64,000 bases of DNA from JALZDI01 sp035557095 (GCA_035557095.1 DATMEB010000262.1:27165-91164), one strand, 5' to 3'; numbered from the stretch's first letter, positions 25,719 to 34,123 are shown. Numbers and translations: made by a program. Notes: a model not told the origin generated them from the letters alone.

Positions 25719-28700
25719 TCATCCCGGGCTCCCTGGGCTGGTGTGCCACAGCTTGCGCGGGGCCTCCTTGGTGTTGTCGCCCGCGGGCCGGACGTCGGCG
25801 TACGGCGACTGCTTGTAACCGCTGGGGTGCACCAGCACCCGCCGCCGGCCCATGCCACCGGCTGTGGGACCGGACTCGTCGCCGGAACCGCCCGCCCCGT
25901 CGTCGTACGACGGAGGCTTCGACATCACCGGCCGGCTGGACCGGCTCTCGGCCGCCCCGTGCACGGCGTCCTCGCCGGACTCGGGGCCGAAGCCCTCGGG
26001 CACCTCCGCCAGCCGGCGGTGGACCGCCTCGACACCCTCGCGCTGCCACAGCTCGTGCAGGGCGGTCAGCTCCCAGCATCCCGTCGCCAGCAGCGACACC
26101 CCGCGCGGGCCGGAACGGCGCAGCTCACCACGCACCAGGAGCAGCCAGGAGTGGAACAGCGTGGCGGCGTAAGGGCCCTGGGCGTCCTCGAAGAACGTCG
26201 CGTCGATCGGGCCGGTGCCGTCGTCGAGGGTCAGGAACACCACCCGCCGGCCGGACCTGATCGGCGGTGTCTGGGTCGCCACCTTGACCCCGGCCACCAG
26301 CAGGGACGACTTGCTGCGCCGGTTGAGCAGGTCGCGGGACGGCACCGCCCCCAGCTCGCGCAGCAACGGGACGTAGAAGTCGACGATGTGGTGGCTCACG
26401 TCGAGACCGAGAACCTCGAGCTCGGCACGCACCCGGTCGGCGCCCGACATCTCGGGCAGTCCGGTCGCCTCCGCCTCCGAGGGCGCATCGCCGAGGTCGA
26501 AGGCCAGCTGGGTCGCACCGGAGCTGCCTTGGTCGCCGGGGCCCGACTGGGTGGCCTTGGACTGGGTGGTCTTGTACTGGGAGGCCTTGGACTGGGCCGC
26601 CGCCAGATTACGGACATCAGGCTCCTGCTGCGCCGCCGCGGAGACGATCCTGCGCCCCCGACCGGACGGGGACGCCCGGCGGTGGGAACGTTCGGTGGCC
26701 CGGCTCCAGCGGTCGAGGTCGCCCACCTGCAGCAGCAGGTCACGGCGGGTGACCTTGCCTCGCCGGCGCACCGGCACCGGCGACCCGATGCCGTAGAGCG
26801 AGTCGAGGGCTCCGGCCAGGACCAGCCGTTCGGTCACCGGGCGGGAGACATGCGCGCGGTGCCAGAAGTCGGTGAGCGAGTGGTAGGGGCGTCCCGCCAC
26901 GATCTGGTCGACCTCGGCGTCGGAGATCCCCTTGACCTCGGCCAGCGCCAGCCGGATGCCGTGGTGCCGGCCGTCGGGAAGCCCCTCACCGGGATGTGAC
27001 CGAGGGCGCGCGCCGAGCACCTCCGGTGGAGGCTCGTCGTAGGTCCCGACCGTCTCCACGCGGTACTCCCTGCCGGAGGCGTTGACGTCGAGCGGCAGGA
27101 CTGCGATGCCGAACTGCCGGGCGTCGTCGAGGATCAGCCGCTTGGGGTACATGCCGGGGTCGTGGGTGAGCACCCCGGCCAGGAAGTGCGCGGGATAGTG
27201 CGCCTTGAGCCAGGAGGACTGGTAGGTCGGCAACGCGAAGGCGGCCGCGTGCGCCTTGCAGAAACCGAACGAGGCGAACGCCTCGAGCACCTCCCACACC
27301 TGGTGCACGACCTGCTCGCGATAGCCACGGCCGAGCGCCCGCGGGAAGAACCACAGCCGGACGTCGTGCTTGCCCTCCTTGTCACCGAGGGCGCGGCGCG
27401 CCTCGTCGGCCTCGGCCAGCGTGCAGCCGGTGAACACCTGGACCATCTCGACGACCTGCTCGTGGAACACCACGACACCGGAGGTCTGTCGCAGGATGGG
27501 CTCGAGGTCGGGGTGCAGGTAGGTGGGCATCGTCCAGCCCTGCCGGGCACGCAGGAACGGCGTGACCATGTCGCTCTTGACCGGGCCGGGCCGGAACAGC
27601 GAGATGTCGATGATGATGTCGTCGAAGGTCTCCGGGGAGAACTTGCCGATCAGCTCGCGCTGCCCGGGCGACTCGATCTGGAAGCACCCGAGTGTCTTGG
27701 CGTGCTGGATCAGCGAGAACGTCGCGGGGTCGTCGAAGCGGACCTGCTCCTGGTCGTCGAGGGCGACCTGCTCCCCCTCGGTCCGGGCCACCTCGTCCAC
27801 CGCGTGCGCCATCGCCGACTGCATCCGGATACCGAGCACGTCGAGCTTGAGCAGCCCGAGGTCCTCGACGTCGTCCTTGTCGAACTGGCTCATCGGGAAG
27901 CCCGTATAGCTGGCCTCGACCGGGGTGCGGTCGAGCAGCGTGCTGTCGGAGAGCAGCACCCCGCACGGGTGCAGGGCGACGTGCCGGGGCAGGCCGTCGA
28001 GCTTCTCGACCAGCCGGAACAGCAGGTCGAAGGAGGACGCCCGCTTGCCCGACATGTCACCGGCGAGACCGGAGGCCCGCAGCTCGGGCAGGTCGCGCAA
28101 CGCGAGCCGGGCGTCGCGGGCGCGGATGTGCGGGAACGCCTTGGCGATCGCGTCGACCTCGCCGGACGGCATGCCCAGCGCCATGCCGACGTCGCGGACG
28201 GCGTGCCGGACGCGGTAGGTGTCCATCATCGACACGCAGGTGCAGTGGTCACCGCCGAAGCGCTCCAGGATCCGTTCGTAGACCTCGGTACGTCGCGCCG
28301 ACTCCACGTCGATGTCGATGTCGGGCAGGGCCTGTCGCAGCGGCGACAGGAAGCGCTCCATCAGCAGCCCGTGGCGCATCGGGTCGACTCCGGACACCCC
28401 GATGGCGTAGTTGACCAGGCTGCCGGCGCCGGAGCCCCGCGCGGCACAGCGAACGTCCATGTCGCGGATCAGGTCGCAGACGTCGCCGACGGTGAGGAAG
28501 TACGACGCGTAACCGAGCTGGGAGATCATCGCCAGCTCGTCCTCGAGACGCTCCCAGACCCGGCGACCGGGGGTGGAGTACCGCCGGCGCACACCGGCCT
28601 CGCAGCGTGCACGGAGCACCGCGTCGGCAGGCTGTCCGCCGGTGTCGAGGTCGGGGAAGTGCACCTCGCCGAGGCCGAGGTCGGCCCGCGGGTCGACCGC

Positions 28701-29612
28701 GCACCGGTCGGCGATGGTGCGGGTGTGCGCGAGCAGCCGGTGCACGTCGCGCTCGTCGAACCCGGCGAACCGGCACACCTCCGCGGCGATCTCGGCCATC
28801 TCCTTGCCGGACTTGAGGAAACCCTCGGCGTTGCCGCGGTCGATGTGCCGCAGGTCGAGCGGCACCAGCCGGCGCACGGCGTCGAGCACGTCGACGGTGG
28901 GGGCGTCGAGCCGGTCGGCGTAGCGCACGGCGTTGGTCAGCGCCACGCCCAGACCGAGGGAGCGGCCGATCCTGGCCATGCGGCCGGCGTGCGCGCTCGA
29001 GCCCGGACCCGAGCCGGGTAGCTGGTGGGAGTAGACCTCGACCAGCAGGTCGGCGGGGTCGAAGGTGTCCCGCCACCGGCGCAGCACCTCGGTGGCCAGG
29101 TCGTCGCGGCGAGCCGTCGCGGCCCGTCCCAGCTCGGAGTCGGGACCCAGCATCACCAGCACGTCACGGCCGGCCGTGTGCTCGGCGAGGAGGTCTCTGG
29201 TCGCGACCGGAACGCCACGCTCACCTCGCAGGTGGGTCGCCGACACCAGCCGGCACAGCGCCGCCCAGCCCTGCCTGCTGGCCGCCAGCAACCGCACTCG
29301 CGGATGCCGGGCGTCGCGATAGCTTCCGCCGCGCACCGGTGCGGACCTGCGAACCATCCGTGGGGTGACGCCAGGCTCCGGGTCGGGCTCGACCGCGAGG
29401 TCGACACCGAGCACCGGCCGCACTCCGGCCTGCATGCAGGCCTTGGCGAACCGGACCACGCCGTAGAGACCGTCACGGTCGGTCAGCGCCAGCGTGTCCA
29501 TCTCGTGCTCGACCGCGCGCTCGACCAGCGCATGCGGATGTGAGGCGCCATAGCGCAGCGAGTAGCCCGAGGCGACGTGCAGATGGACGAACGGATCGTG
29601 GGACACGAGCAC
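25719..29612 (-). CDS. dnaE2: Error-prone DNA polymerase III alpha subunit DnaE2 (ImuC)
   Basis: DnaE2 is the C-family polymerase of SOS mutagenesis. The 1297-aa protein has an N-terminal PHP domain (FVHLHVASGYSLRYG), the catalytic Asp pair in LPDIDIDV (around residue 430), LKLDVLGIR, the FRPGPVKSDM loop, and an OB domain. The C-terminal HPSGYKQSPYADVRPAG is typical of DnaE2. A low-complexity Lys/Ser/Gln insert (about 1003-1022) is encoded by 15-bp repeats. The start is the GTG at 29612 or the one at 29606. It follows the HEPN gene by 6 nt. No imuA or imuB homologue is in the window. Confidence 0.94.
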   Translation of the reverse strand: MLVSHDPFVHLHVASGYSLRYGASHPHALVERAVEHEMDTLALTDRDGLYGVVRFAKACMQAGVRPVLGVDLAVEPDPEPGVTPRMVRRSAPVRGGSYRDARHPRVRLLAASRQGWAALCRLVSATHLRGERGVPVATRDLLAEHTAGRDVLVMLGPDSELGRAATARRDDLATEVLRRWRDTFDPADLLVEVYSHQLPGSGPGSSAHAGRMARIGRSLGLGVALTNAVRYADRLDAPTVDVLDAVRRLVPLDLRHIDRGNAEGFLKSGKEMAEIAAEVCRFAGFDERDVHRLLAHTRTIADRCAVDPRADLGLGEVHFPDLDTGGQPADAVLRARCEAGVRRRYSTPGRRVWERLEDELAMISQLGYASYFLTVGDVCDLIRDMDVRCAARGSGAGSLVNYAIGVSGVDPMRHGLLMERFLSPLRQALPDIDIDVESARRTEVYERILERFGGDHCTCVSMMDTYRVRHAVRDVGMALGMPSGEVDAIAKAFPHIRARDARLALRDLPELRASGLAGDMSGKRASSFDLLFRLVEKLDGLPRHVALHPCGVLLSDSTLLDRTPVEASYTGFPMSQFDKDDVEDLGLLKLDVLGIRMQSAMAHAVDEVARTEGEQVALDDQEQVRFDDPATFSLIQHAKTLGCFQIESPGQRELIGKFSPETFDDIIIDISLFRPGPVKSDMVTPFLRARQGWTMPTYLHPDLEPILRQTSGVVVFHEQVVEMVQVFTGCTLAEADEARRALGDKEGKHDVRLWFFPRALGRGYREQVVHQVWEVLEAFASFGFCKAHAAAFALPTYQSSWLKAHYPAHFLAGVLTHDPGMYPKRLILDDARQFGIAVLPLDVNASGREYRVETVGTYDEPPPEVLGARPRSHPGEGLPDGRHHGIRLALAEVKGISDAEVDQIVAGRPYHSLTDFWHRAHVSRPVTERLVLAGALDSLYGIGSPVPVRRRGKVTRRDLLLQVGDLDRWSRATERSHRRASPSGRGRRIVSAAAQQEPDVRNLAAAQSKASQYKTTQSKATQSGPGDQGSSGATQLAFDLGDAPSEAEATGLPEMSGADRVRAELEVLGLDVSHHIVDFYVPLLRELGAVPSRDLLNRRSKSSLLVAGVKVATQTPPIRSGRRVVFLTLDDGTGPIDATFFEDAQGPYAATLFHSWLLLVRGELRRSGPRGVSLLATGCWELTALHELWQREGVEAVHRRLAEVPEGFGPESGEDAVHGAAESRSSRPVMSKPPSYDDGAGGSGDESGPTAGGMGRRRVLVHPSGYKQSPYADVRPAGDNTKEAPRKLWHTSPGSPG
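26545..26604. repeat. 15-bp tandem repeats in the dnaE2 linker
   Basis: Units start at 26545, 26560, 26575 and a partial one at 26590, with core GACTGGGTGGCCTTG on the plus strand. They encode a Ser/Gln/Lys-rich pentapeptide repeat between the polymerase and OB regions of DnaE2. Confidence 0.85.
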
Positions 29613-29618
29613 CTCGGG

Positions 29619-30062
29619 TCAGCTGGCGCGGGCGGGCGGCAGGGCCAGCTGGGACAAGACCTGCTGGGGTGGGAGGCCGAGCATTCGCTCGACCAGATCG
29701 AGGAACCGTCCGGAGTCGCGCAGCAGGTCGTCGGCCTCCCGGGTGGAGACCGCACGGCTCAGTCCTGCCTCCGCGGCGGCCCGCTTGGCGGCACCGGCGG
29801 CGAAGAACACCGCCCACTCCTCCAGCTCCGGGGCCACCTGGGCCAGCAGCGTCCATGCGTTGCGCTGGCGCCGCCGGGGTGCCGGCCGGGTGCGCACGGC
29901 CAGCAGCGCCGCGGTGACCCGGAGCGCGGCCACGTGGGCAGCGGCATAACGCGCGGCCGGCTCGGTCGCGAGTGCCGCCTCTGCCAGCGCCTCGTGGGCA
30001 CGGGCCAGCGAGCTGACGGCGGTCGCCGGCAACGGTGCTGACGACGGGTTCCGGGAGTCCAT
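29619..30062 (-). CDS. SAV_6107-like HEPN domain protein
   Basis: This 147-aa, all-helical, Ala/Arg-rich protein (ARAHEALAEAALATEPAARYAAAHVAALR...) matches the actinobacterial SAV_6107 HEPN family as I know it, which is usually found directly upstream of dnaE2. HEPN domains are often RNases, but here no clear RX4-6H motif is visible, so a structural or scaffolding role is equally possible. The ATG at 30062 is chosen over the GTG at 30071 because GAGG lies 8 nt before the ATG and overlaps the GTG. Confidence 0.75.
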   Translation of the reverse strand: MDSRNPSSAPLPATAVSSLARAHEALAEAALATEPAARYAAAHVAALRVTAALLAVRTRPAPRRRQRNAWTLLAQVAPELEEWAVFFAAGAAKRAAAEAGLSRAVSTREADDLLRDSGRFLDLVERMLGLPPQQVLSQLALPPARAS

Positions 30063-30079
30063 CACATTCACCTCGCCCG

Positions 30080-30475
30080 TCAGTCCACGCTGTGCTGGAG
30101 CCGCCAGCTGCCGGCGCCCCAGTCGAAGACCAGGTCGAAGATGCCGCGCTGCCCGGACGCCACCCCGGCGCGAAAGCCCATCCGCCCGCTGGCCGCGCCC
30201 ACGCGCCAGACCTCGCGCTCGCCGAGCAGGTCGGTGCAGACCGACCCGTCGTCACCGGAGGAACCGTAGGAACCGGGGGCACTGGGGGCACTGCCGGTGT
30301 CGGTGCCGAGCACCGCCTGCGCCTCCCTCTGCTCCCACCACGGCCCGGTCTCGACCCAGTGCGCCATCACGTCGTGCACCAGCCAGAGCCGGCCACGCCA
30401 CAGGAACTGCTCGGGCGCCTCGGTGCCGTTGACCAGCCCGCGGCGCACCTCGATGGTGTCGTCGTACCTGCGCAT
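30080..30475 (-). CDS. DUF6504-like protein of the dnaE2 cassette
   Basis: The 131-aa product begins MRRYDDTIEVRRG and contains FLWRGRLWLVHDVMAHW and FDLVFDWGAGSWRLQHSVD, a pattern I associate with the DUF6504 family next to translesion polymerase genes. The ATG at 30475 has GGAGG 5 nt upstream, better than the in-frame GTG at 30487. It is the first gene of the cassette and lies 164 nt from the SOS box. Function is unknown; a role in DNA-damage tolerance is inferred from context only. Confidence 0.72.
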   Translation of the reverse strand: MRRYDDTIEVRRGLVNGTEAPEQFLWRGRLWLVHDVMAHWVETGPWWEQREAQAVLGTDTGSAPSAPGSYGSSGDDGSVCTDLLGEREVWRVGAASGRMGFRAGVASGQRGIFDLVFDWGAGSWRLQHSVD

Positions 30476-30559
30476 CCGAACCTCCACAACCGGACGAAGG
30501 GCTTCCCCGCACCTCCACCGACCTCTCGGTCACCTGAGCGGCTACCTGAGGCGGCCGCC

Positions 30560-30594
30560 CCGACGGAGGTGGGGGTCGAGCACACCTCCGTCGG
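30560..30594. repeat. Perfect 12-bp inverted repeat upstream of the dnaE2 cassette
   Basis: CCGACGGAGGTG (30560-30571) and CACCTCCGTCGG (30583-30594) are exact complements with an 11-nt loop. It lies in the leader of the minus-strand cassette and could form a stable RNA hairpin. Confidence 0.8.
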
Positions 30595-30605
30595 AGCGAA
30601 CCGCT

Positions 30606-30632
30606 CCCGCAGGGGACCGCAAGTCCTGCGGG
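30606..30632. repeat. 8-bp inverted repeat abutting the SOS palindrome
   Basis: CCCGCAGG (30606-30613) and CCTGCGGG (30625-30632) form a perfect stem with an 11-nt loop. It overlaps the SOS-box palindrome by 2 nt. Confidence 0.7.
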
Positions 30633-30662
30633 TGGTGTTCGAACATCTGTTCGAACACCACC
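30631..30662. promoter_or_regulatory. LexA (SOS) box inside a perfect 32-bp palindrome
   Basis: The centre, TCGAACATCTGTTCGA (30639-30654), matches the mycobacterial/actinobacterial LexA consensus TCGAAC-N4-GTTCGA exactly. The flanks extend the symmetry to 14-bp arms (30631-30644 and 30649-30662) around ATCT. It lies between the minus-strand DUF6504-HEPN-dnaE2 cassette and the plus-strand peroxiredoxin gene. SOS control of the polymerase cassette is the likely role; control of the peroxiredoxin is possible too. Confidence 0.85.
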
Positions 30663-30747
30663 ACGATAACCCTGGCCTCCGACAGCCCGTCAATCCCAGA
30701 TCGGCCGGCCAGTGCAAAACCTCGACGAACGTGTGTTGGATGGGTGC

Positions 30748-31338
30748 ATGCAGCACGAGCAGCACGACCCCACGCGCCTGCCGAGCGACCTTCCGGCCCC
30801 GGTCGACGACGGTGCGGCCGACCATCTGCTGGGCCTTCGCGTACCCCCGATTGCACTGCCCGCCACCGACAGCCGGGAGATCCGGCTGGACAGCGCGCCC
30901 ACGGACGCCGAACGCTGGGTCGTCTATGCGTACCCGCGCACCGGCGTACCCGGCGAGGAGCCGCTCACCCCGGACTGGGACGCGATCCCGGGCGCACGCG
31001 GCTGCACACCAGAGTCGTGTGGCTTCCGTGACCACGCGGCCGACCTGCGCGCCGCCGGTGCGGCGGTCGCCGGCCTGTCCACCCAGGACACCGCGTTCCA
31101 GCAGGAGCTGGCGACGCGGTTGCACCTGCCCTTCCCCGTCCTCAGCGACCACGACCTGGCGCTGACCCGCGCCCTGCGGCTGCCCACCTTCGAGGCGGCC
31201 GGCCAGACCCTGCTGCGCCGGCTCACGATGGTGATCCACCAGGGCGTCGTCGAGTACGTCTTCTACCCGGTGTTCCCACCCGACGGCCACGCCGCCGAGG
31301 TGCTGGCCTGGCTCTCGGACCGCCGCGGCGCCGCCTGA
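30748..31338 (+). CDS. Peroxiredoxin, AhpC/TSA (BCP/PrxQ-like)
   Basis: The 196-aa thioredoxin-fold protein has GCTPESCGFRD, in which the first Cys is the peroxidatic and the second, five residues on, the likely resolving Cys of the PrxQ type. DLALTRALRLPTFE and MVIHQGVVEYVFYPVFPP follow. It would reduce peroxides with thioredoxin-derived electrons. The start is taken at the ATG at 30748, since the upstream in-frame codons add no family sequence. Its promoter region contains the SOS palindrome. Confidence 0.82.
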   Translation: MQHEQHDPTRLPSDLPAPVDDGAADHLLGLRVPPIALPATDSREIRLDSAPTDAERWVVYAYPRTGVPGEEPLTPDWDAIPGARGCTPESCGFRDHAADLRAAGAAVAGLSTQDTAFQQELATRLHLPFPVLSDHDLALTRALRLPTFEAAGQTLLRRLTMVIHQGVVEYVFYPVFPPDGHAAEVLAWLSDRRGAA

Positions 31339-31383
31339 CCCCACCCGAGCCGCCGTACACCGGTCCATGTCCGGGAGGGGTAC

Positions 31384-31389
31384 TAGGGT
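31384..31389 (+). promoter_or_regulatory. Candidate -10 box for a leaderless ybaK-like transcript
   Basis: TAGGGT ends 6 nt before the ATG at 31396, and no ribosome site is present between them. This is the spacing expected of a leaderless mRNA. Confidence 0.55.
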
Positions 31390-31395
31390 CACGGC

Positions 31396-31950
31396 ATGCC
31401 CGCTGCTCCCCCACCCGACCCGGCAGAACACGTCGACCCCGCTGCGCCCGGACCGGGCGCCTCGCTCGCCGCGGCGCTCACCGACCATCCGTCGATCCAG
31501 CGCGTACGCGCACACCTGGCCGAGCTCGGGGCCACCGGCGAGGTCCGCGTCCTGCCCGACTCGGTGCGCACGGCCGCAGCCGCGGCCGCGTCGCTCGGGT
31601 GCGAGGTGGGGGCGATCGCGAACAGCCTCGTCTTCGACGCCGAGGGCACCCCGGTGCTGATCCTCACCTCGGGTGCCCATCGCGTCGACACCGAGCGGTG
31701 CGCGGTGAGGATCGACGTGCCCGCGCTCGACCGTGCCAAGCCCGACTTCGTCCGCACACACACCGGGCAGGTCATCGGCGGCGTCGCACCGGTCGGGCAC
31801 CCGACGCCGTTGCGCACCTACGTCGACCCGTGGCTGGACCGCCACGACGAGGTGTGGGCGTCGGCCGGCCACCCGAACGCGTTGTTCTGCACGACCTACT
31901 CCGAGCTGTTGCGCGTCACCGGGGGCGAGCCGCTGGACGTGGAGGGCTGA
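31396..31950 (+). CDS. YbaK/EbsC family aminoacyl-tRNA deacylase
   Basis: YbaK-domain proteins hydrolyse mischarged tRNAs such as Cys-tRNA(Pro) or Ala-tRNA(Pro). The 184-aa protein contains IANSLVFDAEGTPVLILTSGAHRVD, with the conserved active-site Lys/Asn region replaced by N-S-L-V as in many free-standing homologues, and GGVAPVGHPTPL near the C-terminus. The first 30 residues are Pro/Ala-rich and may be unstructured. Six nt after its stop an ArsC-like gene begins, so the two are probably co-transcribed. Confidence 0.85.
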   Translation: MPAAPPPDPAEHVDPAAPGPGASLAAALTDHPSIQRVRAHLAELGATGEVRVLPDSVRTAAAAAASLGCEVGAIANSLVFDAEGTPVLILTSGAHRVDTERCAVRIDVPALDRAKPDFVRTHTGQVIGGVAPVGHPTPLRTYVDPWLDRHDEVWASAGHPNALFCTTYSELLRVTGGEPLDVEG

Positions 31951-31955
31951 GCACG

Positions 31956-32312
31956 ATGGAGATCTGGTTCAACCCCCGCTGCTCGAAGTGCCGCGCCGCC
32001 ACGGCAACCCTCGACGAGGCCGGTGCCGACTACACGATCCGCCGCTACCTCGACGACCCGCCCACCGTGGCGGAGCTCGCGGACGTGGTGGACCGGCTGG
32101 GGCTCGAACCGTGGGACATCGCGCGTACGTCGGAGCCGGCCGCCGCCGACGCCGGCCTGGCCGACCTGCCGCGCGACGCCACGCACCGGGTCGACTGGCT
32201 GGAGGCGATGGCCGCGCACCCGACGTTGATCCAGCGCCCGATCATCACCGCCGACGACGGCACCACCGTCGTCGGCCGCTCCGACGACGCCGTGCGATCG
32301 GTCCTGCCGTAG
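31956..32312 (+). CDS. ArsC family (arsenate reductase-like) protein
   Basis: The 118-aa thioredoxin-fold protein begins MEIWFNPRCSKCRAA and has LIQRPIITADDG and VVGRSDDAV, which match the ArsC/Spx family. The catalytic Cys is followed by a second Cys two residues later (CSKC), which may give a disulfide redox pair. No arsenic-resistance genes are nearby, so a general thiol reductase role is as likely as arsenate reduction. It starts 5 nt after the YbaK stop. Confidence 0.82.
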   Translation: MEIWFNPRCSKCRAATATLDEAGADYTIRRYLDDPPTVAELADVVDRLGLEPWDIARTSEPAAADAGLADLPRDATHRVDWLEAMAAHPTLIQRPIITADDGTTVVGRSDDAVRSVLP

Positions 32313-32320
32313 CCGGCGGA

Positions 32321-32326
32321 TAGGCT
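32321..32326 (+). promoter_or_regulatory. Candidate -10 box for a leaderless oxidoreductase transcript
   Basis: TAGGCT precedes the ATG at 32335 by 8 nt, without a ribosome site. Confidence 0.55.
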
Positions 32327-32334
32327 CCCCGACC

Positions 32335-33684
32335 ATGGCGCGCGTGGTGGTGGTCGGCGGTGGGTTCGCCGGCATGGCCGCCGCGGCGCGCCTGGCCAAG
32401 CTCGGCCACACGGTCACGCTGTGCGAACGCTCACCCGACCTCGGCGGTGCCATGGACCGCGTGGAGGAACAGGGGTTCGCGTGGGACAGCGGCCCCTGGA
32501 GTACGACGCTGCCCGCGGTGCTGCGCGACCTGTTCCGCAAGTCCGGCCGGCCCATGGAACGCGAGCTCGAGATCGTGCCGCTCACCCCCGCCCGGGTGCA
32601 CCGTTTCGAGGACGGCACGGAGCTGGCGATGCCCGCCGGGAGCCGTGCGGACCAGATCGACGCGATGTCCGCAGTCTTCGGTGAGGCCACGGCCGTGCAC
32701 TGGGCGGAGTTCGTCGACCGGCTGGCGCCGGTGTGGGACCTGCTGCGGCGCACCGCGCTGGAACAGCCGTTCACCGGCTGCGCGACGTTCACCCGCGAAC
32801 AGCAGCGACTGCTCGACGCCAAGCGCTCGCTGCGCAAGCTGGCGCGCAAGACGTTCCGCGACGAGCGTCTGCAGACGCTGCTCGAGCATCACGTCGTCAT
32901 GCAGGGCTCCGAGCCGCGTGACGCGCCCGGCTACCTCGCGGTCGAGAGCTACGTCGAGCGCACGTTCGGCCTGTGGCGGCCGCGCGGCGGCATGCATGCA
33001 CTCACCGCAGCGTTGTCGACCCGGTTGCAGGAGCGCCGGGTCGACGTACGTCTTGACGCCGAGGTGAGCACGGTGGTGTGCGCCGACGGCGCGGTGAGCC
33101 GCGTCCTGCTCGCAGACGGGGACTCGCTGGCGGCCGACGTGGTCGTCGGCGCGGTCGACCCGCGCCGCGTGTTCCGGCTGCTGGAGAACGCGCCGGAGGC
33201 ACGCGCACCGCTGCGCGACGTCGACCGCACCATCCCCGCGATACCCCCGGGTGTGACCCACCTGGGCCTGCTGGCGACCTCCGGCCTGCCCGCGCTCGAG
33301 GGCGAGACCGTGCTGCACACCGAGGAGGCCACGTTGGTGGTGCGCGCCGAGGACGACGCGCCCCCCGGTCACGTCGCGTGGACGGTGCTACGCCGGGGCA
33401 ACGTCGGCGAGGACACTCTCGACGCGCTGGCGCGCCGGGGGGTCGACGTGCGCCCGCACGTGGTGACCCGGGTCGACCGCTCCCCGGCCGAGATCGTCGG
33501 ACAGGCCGGCGGGTCGCCGTACGGAGTGCGCTGGGCCGGGCCGCGCACGGTGTCGTGGCGCCCGGCCACGCAGACGCCGGTGCACGGCCTGTTCTGCGTG
33601 GGGGCGTCGGCGCATCCGGGTGCCGGTCTGCCGCTGGTCGGTCTCGGGGCCGCGCTCGTCGCGCAGCTGGTCGGCAAGGCCTGA
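32335..33684 (+). CDS. FAD-dependent oxidoreductase, phytoene desaturase-like
   Basis: The 449-aa protein starts with the FAD dinucleotide motif VVVVGGGFAGMAAAARLAKLG and ends with SAHPGAGLPLVGLGAALVAQL, the C-terminal FAD motif of the CrtI/amine-oxidase superfamily. RPRGGMHALTAAL lies in the middle, as in carotene desaturase-like proteins. The substrate is not evident. A polyprenyl diphosphate synthase gene 1.6 kb away makes an isoprenoid substrate conceivable, but no phytoene synthase is present. Confidence 0.8.
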   Translation: MARVVVVGGGFAGMAAAARLAKLGHTVTLCERSPDLGGAMDRVEEQGFAWDSGPWSTTLPAVLRDLFRKSGRPMERELEIVPLTPARVHRFEDGTELAMPAGSRADQIDAMSAVFGEATAVHWAEFVDRLAPVWDLLRRTALEQPFTGCATFTREQQRLLDAKRSLRKLARKTFRDERLQTLLEHHVVMQGSEPRDAPGYLAVESYVERTFGLWRPRGGMHALTAALSTRLQERRVDVRLDAEVSTVVCADGAVSRVLLADGDSLAADVVVGAVDPRRVFRLLENAPEARAPLRDVDRTIPAIPPGVTHLGLLATSGLPALEGETVLHTEEATLVVRAEDDAPPGHVAWTVLRRGNVGEDTLDALARRGVDVRPHVVTRVDRSPAEIVGQAGGSPYGVRWAGPRTVSWRPATQTPVHGLFCVGASAHPGAGLPLVGLGAALVAQLVGKA

Positions 33685-33715
33685 CCGGTCTCCTGGGTCG
33701 TCGACCTGGCTCGTT

Positions 33716-34123
33716 CTAGCGCTGCTCGAGCGCACCCCAGCCGTGCCACCGGTGGATCTCGATCCACGCGCTGACGCGGCGGCGTTCGCGGTTGGGGTAC
33801 TGCATGCCGGCGTATCGCTGCGCCAGCCGGTCGATGTCGACAAGCTCGGGGTCATCGACCATCTCGACCACCCGGCCCTGCATGCTGACGTGGGTGACGG
33901 GGTCCTCGGGGTCGTACACCGTCAGACTCACGCGCGGTTCATCGCGGAGGTACTCGAGGCGCTTGCGACCCTCGTCCATGTTGACCAGGATGCGACCGTC
34001 CTCGAGCAGGAACCATGTGGGCACGGACACCGGCTGGCCGTCGGAGCGCACGCTCGCGATCACCGCGAGGTACGGCTTCTCCAGCAGGCTCGTGACGTCA
34101 TCGGGCAGCGGCGGTTTCGGCAC
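33716..34123 (-). CDS. PPOX class F420-dependent oxidoreductase/biliverdin-reductase-like protein
   Basis: The 135-aa product has the split-barrel flavin/F420-binding fold: YLAVIASVRSDGQPVSVPTWF, then GRILVNMDEGRKRLEYLRDEPRVSLTVYD. Family members use deazaflavin F420 or FMN. It lies 48 nt downstream of metF on the same strand and converges on the FAD oxidoreductase gene with a 31-nt gap. Confidence 0.85.
   Translation of the reverse strand: MPKPPLPDDVTSLLEKPYLAVIASVRSDGQPVSVPTWFLLEDGRILVNMDEGRKRLEYLRDEPRVSLTVYDPEDPVTHVSMQGRVVEMVDDPELVDIDRLAQRYAGMQYPNRERRRVSAWIEIHRWHGWGALEQR

Noticed and set aside
31956..32312. Arsenic-resistance operon together with the ArsA-like ATPase at 58338
   Set aside because: The two genes are 26 kb apart, on different strands, and no arsR, arsB or acr3 gene is present. 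Both belong to broader families with other roles.
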